A stretch of DNA of 38,254 bases, taken from positions 1 through 38,254 of the forward strand of contig JAEYQQ010000148.1 of NCBI GenBank assembly GCA_023409955.1, in the 5' to 3' direction. This DNA comes from Bacillota bacterium. Its GTDB lineage: Bacteria; Bacillota; Clostridia; Christensenellales; Aristaeellaceae. A program made the position numbers and the translations under genes. The notes below the pieces were generated by a model. The model was not told where the DNA came from, did no database searches, and saw nothing but the letters and a program-made list of their open reading frames with translations. Shown piece after piece: positions 17,683 to 24,974 of the stretch (position 1 is its first letter; each line of letters begins with the position of its first letter).

Positions 17683-18417
17683 TTATGCTATTTCAAATGC
17701 CGCTGTGCCTTCAGGGAATCTTCTAAATCGTAACCCAATCAAAATACCAACAGGAATCAGCGCCAGGAAGTTTATAGATATTGCAGCAACTTCAAAGATG
17801 TATTCCCTATGCATACCGTATACCATGCTGATTGCCGCAAGGGTGCCAACCCCAAGAAAAAAGGCTGTGTACAGGATACCCTTCACCGCTTTATCCAATT
17901 TGCCCGGCTGATAGAAAACCGAAGCTGTGAAGAGAAAGGACAGGCTCATGAACATGTACCCGATTTCCTCCATCACAACAAAAATGCTTCTGGGATTGAA
18001 CTGGGTTAACATACGGATGACATTGCTATTCTCATTAAACAAGCTTTGCTGAATAATGGAAACCTGTATGAGATAATCAAGAAATAGAACTGCGCCGGAT
18101 ATGGCCCCGAACGCCAAGCCCATATGCGCCCATACCCGTTTACGGCTTGGCGTAACAAGGTATATGCAACCTACCATTACAATATAAGAAAGCATCAACA
18201 GCATGGCAGGATACATCCATATATAATCTCTTGGAAAATGGGAAAGGAAGTCAAAATACTGAAATGATACGGGTTTGAGCGCAAGCGGACCCGCAGCCGG
18301 TGGAATCAGCAATGCTACAGCAAGCGTTACAACTGTCAGCACCGCTGTTGTAAGCGCACTGCCGACACCTAGCCGTTTGAGGATTTTATCGTGATCTGAT
18401 GTTCTTGAGATAACCAT
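17683..18417 (-). CDS. Polytopic membrane protein of unknown function
   Basis: About 244 residues with roughly six hydrophobic segments: near residues 21-39, 65-86, 98-122, 150-172, 182-203 and 213-232. There are no catalytic or transporter motifs that I recognise; the overall pattern is reminiscent of DUF4386-type membrane proteins, but this is weak. I prefer the ATG at 18417, because AAAGG lies 9 nt upstream, whereas the in-frame ATG at 18426 directly abuts that sequence. It lies 55 nt downstream of a TetR-type gene on the same strand and probably shares its promoter, which suggests a regulator/membrane target pair such as a stress- or drug-responsive unit (inference). Confidence 0.7.
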   Translation of the reverse strand: MVISRTSDHDKILKRLGVGSALTTAVLTVVTLAVALLIPPAAGPLALKPVSFQYFDFLSHFPRDYIWMYPAMLLMLSYIVMVGCIYLVTPSRKRVWAHMGLAFGAISGAVLFLDYLIQVSIIQQSLFNENSNVIRMLTQFNPRSIFVVMEEIGYMFMSLSFLFTASVFYQPGKLDKAVKGILYTAFFLGVGTLAAISMVYGMHREYIFEVAAISINFLALIPVGILIGLRFRRFPEGTAAFEIA

Positions 18418-18472
18418 GATCTCCATCCTTTCACCATCTGCTTTCGATTGACACCTGTATACCTCACCCTAC

Positions 18473-19033
18473 TCACACGTGCATGTAAGAGAGTAGCAAC
18501 TTCAAATCATGGTCCAAATCAGCACCGCTCACATTGCCAGTAGAAGTAAACATCATCAACATACCATTTAGTGCCCAGAAGCAGGTCTGTATCTTCCCTT
18601 TGTCTATGTTTGCATTCCTGAACTGAACTGCTTGCATAACCGTATCGGTGATGAATGAAAATATCTGCCGGGTATAGGCCTGTTCAGCACTTAATGGATA
18701 CTGGTATAAAAAGCGAAAAACATGGGGGGCTGCCACAAAATAATTTGTGTATGCTTGAAGCATCAATCGTATGGCATCTTTGCTCCCAGTACAGCTGGCA
18801 TTCACCTCACAAAGCATTGCATTCACATCACGCGCCATTGCCAGCTTTACATCCCATAATAAAGCGTGCAAATCCTGATAGTAGTTATACATAGAGGCAT
18901 AGGAATAGCCGGCGTTTTCGGACACCTTTCGTACCGATATGCCTTCAACACCCTCGTTTATCACGATTTCCTTTGCCGCGTCTACAAAGTATGACTTTAC
19001 GCGGTCTTGTTTCAGGCTCTTCCGACTGCTCAC
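18473..19033 (-). CDS. TetR/AcrR-family transcriptional regulator (2)
   Basis: A 186-residue regulator from the GTG at 19031-19033. The helix-turn-helix is GISVRKVSENAGYSYASMYNYY, in the N-terminal 55 residues; the rest is a helical ligand-binding domain. GGAG precedes this GTG by 5 nt. An in-frame GTG at 19081 is unlikely because it coincides with the predicted transcription start of the promoter at 19082-19110. Repeated TGAACAT/ATGTTCA half-sites surround that promoter, so autorepression is plausible. The membrane protein gene follows on the same strand and is probably co-transcribed. Confidence 0.83.
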   Translation of the reverse strand: MSSRKSLKQDRVKSYFVDAAKEIVINEGVEGISVRKVSENAGYSYASMYNYYQDLHALLWDVKLAMARDVNAMLCEVNASCTGSKDAIRLMLQAYTNYFVAAPHVFRFLYQYPLSAEQAYTRQIFSFITDTVMQAVQFRNANIDKGKIQTCFWALNGMLMMFTSTGNVSGADLDHDLKLLLSYMHV

Positions 19034-19048
19034 AAACACTCCATTTTT

Positions 19049-19100
19049 TGAACATGATTCGAAATTATTAACAATGTTCACATTTTATACTGTTGTTCAT
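19049..19100. promoter_or_regulatory. Candidate operator: three TGAACAT half-sites at the tetR promoter
   Basis: TGAACAT (19049-19055) and ATGTTCA (19074-19080) form a perfect inverted repeat with an 18-base gap. A third copy, TGTTCAT, sits at 19094-19100 between the -35 and -10 boxes. Placement over the promoter and first codons is what an autorepressor site would show. Confidence 0.5.
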
Positions 19101-19110
19101 ATTTTGTCAA
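19082..19110 (-). promoter_or_regulatory. Sigma-A promoter of TetR-type gene (2) and membrane protein
   Basis: On the minus strand TTGACA (19105-19110), a 17-bp spacer and TAAAAT (19082-19087). The expected start of transcription is near 19075, so translation must begin at the downstream GTG. Confidence 0.75.
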
Positions 19111-19204
19111 CAATCCGGTAATAGAAAACGAAGGAGCATGCATCATTACTGTTTAAGAATTGCCTTGCAGTCCAGATATGATAAAGAAAATGGCTTTTGC
19201 ACAG

Positions 19205-19238
19205 AAAAAACACCGGCCAGCAAAATGCTGACCGGTGT
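19205..19238 (-). terminator. Terminator of the rex-vanW unit
   Basis: ACACCGG (19210-19216) with CCGGTGT (19232-19238), plus an inner CAGC/GCTG pair, form a strong stem. On the minus strand it is followed by TTTTTT. It ends the VanW gene about 45 nt after its stop codon. Confidence 0.88.
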
Positions 19239-19283
19239 GCAATATCTTTGGAGAAAAGCTATCAGGTTGAACTAGTGTTTAAC

Positions 19284-21035
19284 TTAATTGTATTCCACAG
19301 TACGCTGGTAGGATGGATAATTGGAGGTATATACCTTTTCTCGTTTGATCTCCTGACCGTCACGGTACCAGATTTTATAAGTATCCACCACATAGCCCGT
19401 TCTGGCTTCTATGGTCTGTTTGCTGGTTCCCATGGGCAAGTTGGTATTCTGCACATACTTTACCTCATTGGGAGGGCTGATTGTTCTAACAACCTTCGAT
19501 TCCAAATCAATGGAGACACCGTTGCCAAGGCTCATGCCGTAAATCTCCACGGTTACCTTGCGGTCATTGTACCAACTGATAATAAAGATAGGTGTATCTT
19601 TATTGTTTCGGAACTTAAAATCCAGATTTGGCCAGTTAACGGTTGCATCCTGTCCCTTTTCTACATACGTGCTGGGCCAGGCATGGGGGCTTCGGCTAAC
19701 GATCTCCAAATCCGCCCGCATGACAGCGTTAAACAGTGTTCCTGAAGTTTGACATACACCGCCGCCAATATCCGGCACACTCTGTCCGCCGGAGATTGCA
19801 ATGGCTTCTTTATATCCTTTGGCGGCAGTACGTTGACCAGTCGCCTCATTAAAGGAGAACACTTCACCAGGCATCAGCGTGCGGCCGTTGATGGCTTGAG
19901 CAGACAAGTCCACATTCGTATTGCGATTGGAGTTGCTGGTGGTGGTGGTGGTGTACTTGGATATCAGCTTAAAGCTGTTCATCAGTTCCACTTTGGTTAC
20001 CTTGGGGGTGAGCACTTCAGGGGTTATCACGACATCCTGCCCGTATTCCTTTGCATCCAGCTTTGCGATAACCTGCTGGTAAACGGCTTCCTTATCCACA
20101 TAGACTCCAACAGCCTCGTCGCTGAAGGTAAACGTACGGTTGGTAAAGTCAAAGGTCTGTACGGAAGCATTGATTGGATCACGATTAATGGAATTGACCA
20201 ATTCATCAATCTGGGATCTAACCGCCGACTTGTCATAAGACATGTCAGAATTTAAATACACATAATTCCGGTATAGCTGCTCGGCAGCATTCAGCCGCTG
20301 CTCAAAAGGAGTAGCCGTTGTTTTTGCAATATCAGCGGTATTCTGACGCCCATAGGCATATGCCTTTTCCAGCACCTGCTCTACATTGCGCTCCAGGGGA
20401 ACAGATTGGTTGTTAATGACTGTGTTTTTGCTGCCGATATGGACCGTAAGAGAAAATCCACTGTCAGAAGCTGATCCGCTGTTACCCAGTGCTTCCTTTG
20501 CCTGGGCAAGAGTCATATTGCCCACATGTACATTATCCACAAAGACGCCGGGGAAAATGGTATCCCGTGTCATATAGCTGCGCCGGCTTTTGTACTCGTC
20601 CATTTTGGATGCATCCCACTGGATGAATCGACCGTTAACGAATGCATAGTTAGGCAAATCATGCCATATGATTCCAAACAATTGAGGAGCCATGAATATG
20701 CCAATGCCAGCCAAGCCAAGAACACATAGCATAATGACAGTGGCCGAAACGAAGGGATGACTTTTCTTGTTGCGATATCCGCCTTCGTAATCGTCCTTAT
20801 TATAACCGTCATCACGTCTGCGATAGCGTGCGCTTCTTGTACCCTGGCGGGCTTCTTCACCGGATGCCCCTCGCCCATAGGACGTATGTACCGGCGTCCG
20901 ACCCGGGTTGGCGGTGTAAACAGGCGGGAAAGCTTCGCTAGTGGAGCGCTCCGACATATTCCGAGCACGAACAACCCGAGGCCTTGATACATGATCACTC
21001 CCCTGATGTGTTCTGCTTGCAGGGATCCGCTCCAT
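19284..21035 (-). CDS. VanW-family cell-wall protein with C-terminal G5-like domain
   Basis: A 583-residue single-pass membrane protein. Residues 1-92 are cytoplasmic, Arg/Gly/Ser-rich and probably disordered. One membrane segment spans about 95-117 and the rest is outside. It carries a putative peptidoglycan-binding region (about 160-350) and then the VanW domain (about 385-500) with NGRTLMPGEVFSFNEATG and the DIGGGVCQTSGTLFNAV block. The last 70 residues resemble a G5 domain and end in EIKREKVYTSNYPSYQRTVEY. Such proteins are widespread in Clostridia and thought to act at peptidoglycan; the reaction is unknown. AAGGAG lies 8 nt before the ATG. It is 84 nt downstream of rex on the same strand, with no terminator between, so the two probably share the rex promoter. 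Confidence 0.88.
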   Translation of the reverse strand: MERIPASRTHQGSDHVSRPRVVRARNMSERSTSEAFPPVYTANPGRTPVHTSYGRGASGEEARQGTRSARYRRRDDGYNKDDYEGGYRNKKSHPFVSATVIMLCVLGLAGIGIFMAPQLFGIIWHDLPNYAFVNGRFIQWDASKMDEYKSRRSYMTRDTIFPGVFVDNVHVGNMTLAQAKEALGNSGSASDSGFSLTVHIGSKNTVINNQSVPLERNVEQVLEKAYAYGRQNTADIAKTTATPFEQRLNAAEQLYRNYVYLNSDMSYDKSAVRSQIDELVNSINRDPINASVQTFDFTNRTFTFSDEAVGVYVDKEAVYQQVIAKLDAKEYGQDVVITPEVLTPKVTKVELMNSFKLISKYTTTTTSNSNRNTNVDLSAQAINGRTLMPGEVFSFNEATGQRTAAKGYKEAIAISGGQSVPDIGGGVCQTSGTLFNAVMRADLEIVSRSPHAWPSTYVEKGQDATVNWPNLDFKFRNNKDTPIFIISWYNDRKVTVEIYGMSLGNGVSIDLESKVVRTISPPNEVKYVQNTNLPMGTSKQTIEARTGYVVDTYKIWYRDGQEIKREKVYTSNYPSYQRTVEYN

Positions 21036-21119
21036 CGCATACGCTCCTTTTTACAAATGAACACTTAACTAACCAATTAACGACACAAAATACCCATTTG
21101 TTGCAGGTTGCCCAGAATT

Positions 21120-21752
21120 TTATTCCGACTTCGCCTGCAGCATTTTAAAGGATAACACTTGCAAGCTGTCGCTTAAATGCACATTTACCATGGTAATCCG
21201 CTCGGGATGGATAAGGTCAGTTGGAGCAAAGTTCCAAACCCCTGTGATCCCTTTTGCGATCAGACGGTCAAGAACCTGCTGTGCGCCTTTTGAAGGCATT
21301 GCAAGAACCGCGATATCGATGAGGTTTTCATCCAAATACGCTTCCAAAGTATCAATGCTTCGCACAATAATCCCAGCAACCTCGGTGCCAATCTTTCCGG
21401 GATCCCCATCGAAAATTGCTTCTGTTAAAAATCCTTCCCGGGCAAATGAAGGATAATGCGCGACAGCACGGCCAATATTACCGGCGCCTATGATAATCAT
21501 CCGGTGCTTTTTATCAAGTCCGAGAATCTCGCCAATGTGCCCTTTGAGCTTGGTCACCTCATAACCGTAGCCCTGGCGGCCAAAGCCACCGAAGCAGTTG
21601 ATGTCCTGCCTAATCTGCGATGCGGTTAGCTGCATCCGCTTACCCAGCTCTTGGGACGATATTTGGTGCACGCCCGCCAGCTCCAGTTCCCGCAGATGCC
21701 GATAGTAACCAGGCAACCTGCGGATGACGGCATCCGACACATACCCTGCCAC
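21120..21752 (-). CDS. rex: Redox-sensing transcriptional repressor Rex
   Basis: Rex senses the NADH/NAD+ ratio and represses fermentation and anaerobic genes when NADH is low. The 210-residue product has the N-terminal winged helix (residues about 1-80, with ISSQELGKRMQLTASQIRQD and FGGFGRQGYGY) and a Rossmann domain opening with GAGNIGRAVAHY. The GTG at 21750-21752 is chosen because GGAGG (21760-21764) lies 7 nt upstream and the resulting length fits the family; an in-frame GTG at 21785 adds 11 unlikely residues. A sigma-A promoter with an overlapping palindrome lies upstream, so autoregulation is possible, though the palindrome does not match the usual TTGTGA/TTGTTAA Rex half-site. vanW follows on the same strand. 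Confidence 0.93.
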   Translation of the reverse strand: MAGYVSDAVIRRLPGYYRHLRELELAGVHQISSQELGKRMQLTASQIRQDINCFGGFGRQGYGYEVTKLKGHIGEILGLDKKHRMIIIGAGNIGRAVAHYPSFAREGFLTEAIFDGDPGKIGTEVAGIIVRSIDTLEAYLDENLIDIAVLAMPSKGAQQVLDRLIAKGITGVWNFAPTDLIHPERITMVNVHLSDSLQVLSFKMLQAKSE

Positions 21753-21778
21753 AAGCACTCCTCCTTCAGTATCCAAGC

Positions 21779-21797
21779 TGCACACGAAAAGTGTGCA
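21779..21797. repeat. Perfect palindrome in the rex leader
   Basis: TGCACAC (21779-21785), 5-nt gap, GTGTGCA (21791-21797). It lies between the rex promoter and start codon, preceded on the minus strand by a T-run, so it could be an operator or a small leader hairpin. Confidence 0.5.
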
Positions 21798-21829
21798 AAA
21801 AATAAATCCTTTGCAGGCTTGTTGCAGTT

Positions 21830-21858
21830 ATTATAACACTGTGTTATTTTCTTGGCAA
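21830..21858 (-). promoter_or_regulatory. rex promoter with overlapping palindromic operator candidate
   Basis: On the minus strand TTGCCA (21853-21858), a 17-bp spacer and TATAAT (21830-21835). The perfect palindrome ATAACAC-T-GTGTTAT (21833-21847) fills the spacer and enters the -10 box, an arrangement typical of repressor sites. Confidence 0.75.
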
Positions 21859-21882
21859 GAAAATCAAAGATATTTTCACATT

Positions 21883-21916
21883 AAAAAGCGGAACGGGTTT
21901 GATTTTTCCGTTCCGC
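21883..21916 (-). terminator. Terminator of the nfeD-floA-LytTR operon
   Basis: GCGGAACGG (21888-21896) pairs perfectly with CCGTTCCGC (21908-21916), followed on the minus strand by TTTTTAA. It lies 18 nt after the stop codon of the LytTR regulator gene. Confidence 0.88.
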
Positions 21917-21933
21917 AGCAAGCTTTGCATCTG

Positions 21934-22683
21934 TTATGAAAACATTCGCTCCAGCTCTTCATATTTCTCATGGGTGATCAAGGCGTCATGCTGTGTCCCG
22001 TTGAGCTGCACCACATATGTCCAGCGGCCATAAGGCGTAATAGCCTTGATTTGGTTGAGGTTAATGATATAGGACTTGTGGCACCTGTAGAACACATTGG
22101 CATCGAGCCTTGCCTCTGTATCCCCCAAAGATTCACTGGTGACATACCTGCCATCCCCCATGGTGTATATGACGGTAGCGCGATCTTCACGCTGTACCAG
22201 CAATATATCCTGCATGTTTACAAAGCTGACGCCGTCCCGGTGATGCAGCATCAACCGTCCCAATGCAGCCTGGCTGCGGGGTTTTAATAGGGGCAGTGGC
22301 TTCTCTTCCCGCTTGGTAATCCTGTCCCTCGCCCGCTCCAGCGTCTGTATCACCCGCTCCATTTTGAAGGGCTTAATCAGATAATCAAAGGCGTAGACTT
22401 CAAAGGCTTCGCCCATATATTGATCGTGAGCAGTGGCAAAAATGATTACAGTAGCCGGGTCAATATCCTCTATCAGGCGTGCACATTCCACACCGCTCAT
22501 TCCCGGCATCTCCACATCCAGAAATACTACCTGGGGATGATGCTTCTCCACCAGCTCCATTACACCAAGACCGTTATCGGCTTCACCAACTAAGGAAAAG
22601 CCCTCCACCTTGGATATCATATAGCGCATGACCGTACGCATGCCACTGTCATCATCAGCAATCACTACACGGATATCGTTCAA
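21934..22683 (-). CDS. LytTR-family response regulator
   Basis: A 249-residue two-domain regulator. The receiver domain (about 4-120) has the acidic cluster DDD (10-12), the phosphoacceptor D56 in FLDVEMPGMSG, T84 and K104 (LIKPF), all needed for phosphorylation. The DNA-binding LytTR domain (about 145-248) includes FYRCHKSYIINLNQI. The start codon is TTG, 7 nt after the stop of the preceding gene, with only a weak GGTGAG-like binding site, so translational coupling is likely. No histidine kinase lies in the window. As last gene of an operon with an NfeD-like gene, floA and an unknown anchored protein, it may respond to envelope or membrane signals (inference). Confidence 0.9.
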   Translation of the reverse strand: MNDIRVVIADDDSGMRTVMRYMISKVEGFSLVGEADNGLGVMELVEKHHPQVVFLDVEMPGMSGVECARLIEDIDPATVIIFATAHDQYMGEAFEVYAFDYLIKPFKMERVIQTLERARDRITKREEKPLPLLKPRSQAALGRLMLHHRDGVSFVNMQDILLVQREDRATVIYTMGDGRYVTSESLGDTEARLDANVFYRCHKSYIINLNQIKAITPYGRWTYVVQLNGTQHDALITHEKYEELERMFS

Positions 22684-22690
22684 CGGCTGC

Positions 22691-23248
22691 TCACCGCCTT
22701 CTTCTGTCCTTTGGCCTAGTCAGTATTTCATGCATAACAACAGCGCTTACAAGGCTATCCCGGTCAAAACGCAGATTCAAGGCCGGTCGAACTTGCTGAC
22801 CAGGCTCATTTACAACCTGAATATCGGCCGGTCGTGCAGATACCGTTGCAGCCTCTATGGTACCGAGCAGACTACCCCGCCATGCAGAAACAGGTTCACG
22901 CGCTATGGAGCTGCCTTCACCAGATAATGAATAGGGGCTTGCTTCACCATCCCCGCCTTCCATATATGGAACAGGCCGTGCGGCTGCGATGGTGGTGCTT
23001 TTATATCCCTCATGCCCATCAGTTCCTTCGCTGTATATGGAAGATGCGGGGGCTTGGGCAGGCTTGGCATTGGGCTTGCCGTCAATGGCCTCTTCAAACG
23101 CTTGTGTCACATCTCCAAGTATTCTCTTCCACGGCTGATCTGGCGCAGCACCCTGGTTTTCTTGCCCTGATGCTTGTTTCTTTTTTGCCCATTTGACAAT
23201 GGAACTCACAATGCCAAAGATAACAAAGAGCGAAAAAATATCGTCCAC
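22691..23248 (-). CDS. Membrane-anchored protein of unknown function in floA operon
   Basis: I do not recognise this 185-residue protein. Residues 3-19 (IFSLFVIFGIVSSIVKW) form one membrane segment followed by KKK, predicting a cytoplasmic C-terminal part. That part is a long linker rich in Gly, Ala, Pro and Ser, with one short amphipathic stretch (WKRILGDVTQAFEEAIDG). It ends in a conserved-looking tail with a VVMHEILTRP core and a basic RRRR end; such a tail recalls short EIL-containing C-terminal motifs seen in other Clostridial proteins, from memory only. The GTG at 23246-23248 follows GGAGG by 7 nt; an upstream start at 23299 would translate through a strong hairpin. Sitting between floA and a LytTR regulator, it may be a microdomain partner or link to the regulator. 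Confidence 0.65.
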   Translation of the reverse strand: MDDIFSLFVIFGIVSSIVKWAKKKQASGQENQGAAPDQPWKRILGDVTQAFEEAIDGKPNAKPAQAPASSIYSEGTDGHEGYKSTTIAAARPVPYMEGGDGEASPYSLSGEGSSIAREPVSAWRGSLLGTIEAATVSARPADIQVVNEPGQQVRPALNLRFDRDSLVSAVVMHEILTRPKDRRRR

Positions 23249-23270
23249 TATGCCGCCTCCTTCCAGAATT

Positions 23271-23297
23271 GCCCGACGCGGCAAACCCGCGCCGGGC
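23271..23297. repeat. Strong GC-rich hairpin between floA and the next gene
   Basis: GCCCGACGCGG (23271-23281) pairs with CCGCGCCGGGC (23287-23297) with one mismatch and a 5-nt loop. There is no T-run on either side, and it lies just upstream of the next gene's GGAGG. It could protect the floA message or lower downstream expression. Confidence 0.6.
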
Positions 23298-23321
23298 AAA
23301 ACGTTTGGCTGCTTAAATCAT

Positions 23322-24320
23322 TTACTTTTTGTGAAGTTCTTCTGCAGGCGCAGCAGGCGCACTGGCCTTGGCGATACCGTCACGCATGGTCGTATCAGCA
23401 ATGACGTTCTGCATCTGATAATAATCCATGACACCCAGCTTACCGTCCCGAAGAGCAGAAGCCATAGCCTTGGGAACCTCCGCCTCAGCCTCTACAACCT
23501 TGGCACGCATTTCCTGAACTGCCGCCTTCATTTCCTGCTCATGGGCTACAGCCATGGCCCGGCGTTCTTCCGCCTTGGCCTGGGCAATGCGACGGTCTGC
23601 TTCCGCCTGATCCATCTGCAGCTGTGCGCCAATGTTTCGGCCCACATCCACATCCGCAATGTCAATGGATAGGATTTCAAAGGCAGTGCCTGCATCCAAG
23701 CCCTTGTTTAGAACCGTACGGCTGATGAGGTCAGGGTTTTCAAGAACCGACTTATGGGTCTCTGCAGAACCTACGGTGGTAACAATACCTTCGCCAACAC
23801 GGGCAATAACGGTTTCCTCACCGGCACCGCCCACCAAGCGTTCAATGTTGGTGCGGACGGTTACACGGGCCTTGGCCCGAAGCTCGATGCCGTCCTTTGC
23901 TATGGCGGCCACTACAGGTGTTTCAATGACCTTGGGGGTAACGCTCATCTGAACAGCGTGGAACACATCACGGCCGGCAAGGTCAATGGCACAAGCCTTT
24001 TCAAAAGCCATTTGAATATTGGCCCGCTGGGCGGCAATCAGTGCATTGATGACCCTGTCGACATTACCGCCAGCCAGGTAATGGGTCTCCAGTTTGGTGA
24101 TGGTCAAATTCAGACCAGCTTTATTGGCCTTGATAAGGGGGTGCACCAGACGGTGAGGCTGTATGCGGCGTATACGCATACCGACCAGGGTTGCAATGGA
24201 GATATGCACACCAGAAGCCAGGGCGCTGATCCAAAGCCCAAGGGGTACGAAGCGGAAAAAGACTGCCAATGCAACCACCGCAACGAATAAGATAAGAATC
24301 CACAAGTAATAGGCCTCCAT
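23322..24320 (-). CDS. floA: Flotillin-like protein FloA
   Basis: FloA organises membrane microdomains in Firmicutes and gathers signalling and secretion proteins. The 332-residue product has an N-terminal membrane hairpin (about 5-48), a PHB/SPFH-like domain (about 50-225) with IRRIQPHRLVHPLIKANKAGL and the GRDVFHAVQMSVTPKVIETP block, and a coiled-coil C-terminal region with the repeated Glu-Ala pattern (about 235-295) used for oligomerisation. Length matches B. subtilis FloA (331). GAGGGG lies 7 nt before the ATG. It follows the nfeD-like gene by 53 nt, the standard order, and precedes an unknown anchored protein and a LytTR regulator. Confidence 0.95.
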   Translation of the reverse strand: MEAYYLWILILFVAVVALAVFFRFVPLGLWISALASGVHISIATLVGMRIRRIQPHRLVHPLIKANKAGLNLTITKLETHYLAGGNVDRVINALIAAQRANIQMAFEKACAIDLAGRDVFHAVQMSVTPKVIETPVVAAIAKDGIELRAKARVTVRTNIERLVGGAGEETVIARVGEGIVTTVGSAETHKSVLENPDLISRTVLNKGLDAGTAFEILSIDIADVDVGRNIGAQLQMDQAEADRRIAQAKAEERRAMAVAHEQEMKAAVQEMRAKVVEAEAEVPKAMASALRDGKLGVMDYYQMQNVIADTTMRDGIAKASAPAAPAEELHKK

Positions 24321-24373
24321 GTTCTATCCCCTCTCTATGTCCTATACTCTTCCACCCAATACAGGCAGATGAA

Positions 24374-24874
24374 TTACGAAAGCGGTCGCACCAGTATCCT
24401 AGCGCCTTCCACATGCTCGATGCGAACTTTGGTTCTTGCCCCAATAAATTCGCCTTCTGATACCACATTCAGCCTTACACCGTCAAATTCAGCAATGCCT
24501 GCAGGACGCAGCACGGTGGTGGTGATGCCTTCCTTGCCTAGGAAAACATCCATATCAGCAGTGGCGCTATACCCTTCGGAGATGCTTTCCTCATGGTTGA
24601 GTATGATGCTTGACTTGGAAAGCCGCCCTTTAGCAGCCGACTTAAGCGCAATGGATATGGTAATGCCTATGACTGCAAGAATAATAATGGTCATTCCTAG
24701 CGCAGCTATTGGGCCATGACTCTGCCATGTTAAAAAGATGGTGACAAACTCTAAAATAATGCCAGAGATTCCAGGAAGGCCGAACCCAGGAAGAAACACT
24801 TCCGTTACCAACAGTCCGATGCCTACCAGGAAACATATAATGATGGGAAGGTTTGCAAGAATAAATTCCAACAC
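24374..24874 (-). CDS. NfeD-family membrane protein
   Basis: A 166-residue protein of the short NfeD type that accompanies flotillins. Two or three membrane segments fill residues about 4-80 (LPIIICFLVGIGLLVTEVF and IAALGMTIIILAVIGITISI). The C-terminal part (about 100-165) is the OB-fold-like NfeD domain, with FLGKEGITTTVLRPAGIAEFDG and GEFIGARTKVRIEHVEG. Three nearby GTG/TTG codons could start it; I prefer the GTG at 24872-24874 because it lies 7 nt from GGAGG, as in many genes here. It is the first gene of the operon with floA and probably supports FloA assembly or turnover. Confidence 0.9.
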   Translation of the reverse strand: MLEFILANLPIIICFLVGIGLLVTEVFLPGFGLPGISGIILEFVTIFLTWQSHGPIAALGMTIIILAVIGITISIALKSAAKGRLSKSSIILNHEESISEGYSATADMDVFLGKEGITTTVLRPAGIAEFDGVRLNVVSEGEFIGARTKVRIEHVEGARILVRPLS

Positions 24875-24901
24875 GACCACTCCTCCTATCCTGATGGATA
24901 G

Positions 24902-24910
24902 AGTATATCA
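24902..24910 (-). promoter_or_regulatory. Extended -10 promoter of the nfeD-floA operon
   Basis: On the minus strand TGATATACT gives TATACT (24902-24907) with TGn extension, about 28 nt upstream of the start codon. The -35 region (CTGTCC at the 17-bp position) is poor. No sigma-W type TGAAAC/CGTA pair, as known for Bacillus floA, was found. Confidence 0.5.
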
Positions 24911-24974
24911 TGTTTTTTATTGAAGGACAGAATCAAGCGCACGAAATATACATCTTATTGCTTCAATTGTCCGT

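Noticed and set aside
23754..24290. A 178-codon plus-strand frame inside floA
   Set aside because: It is antisense to the well-conserved FloA protein and lacks a ribosome binding site and any known motif.
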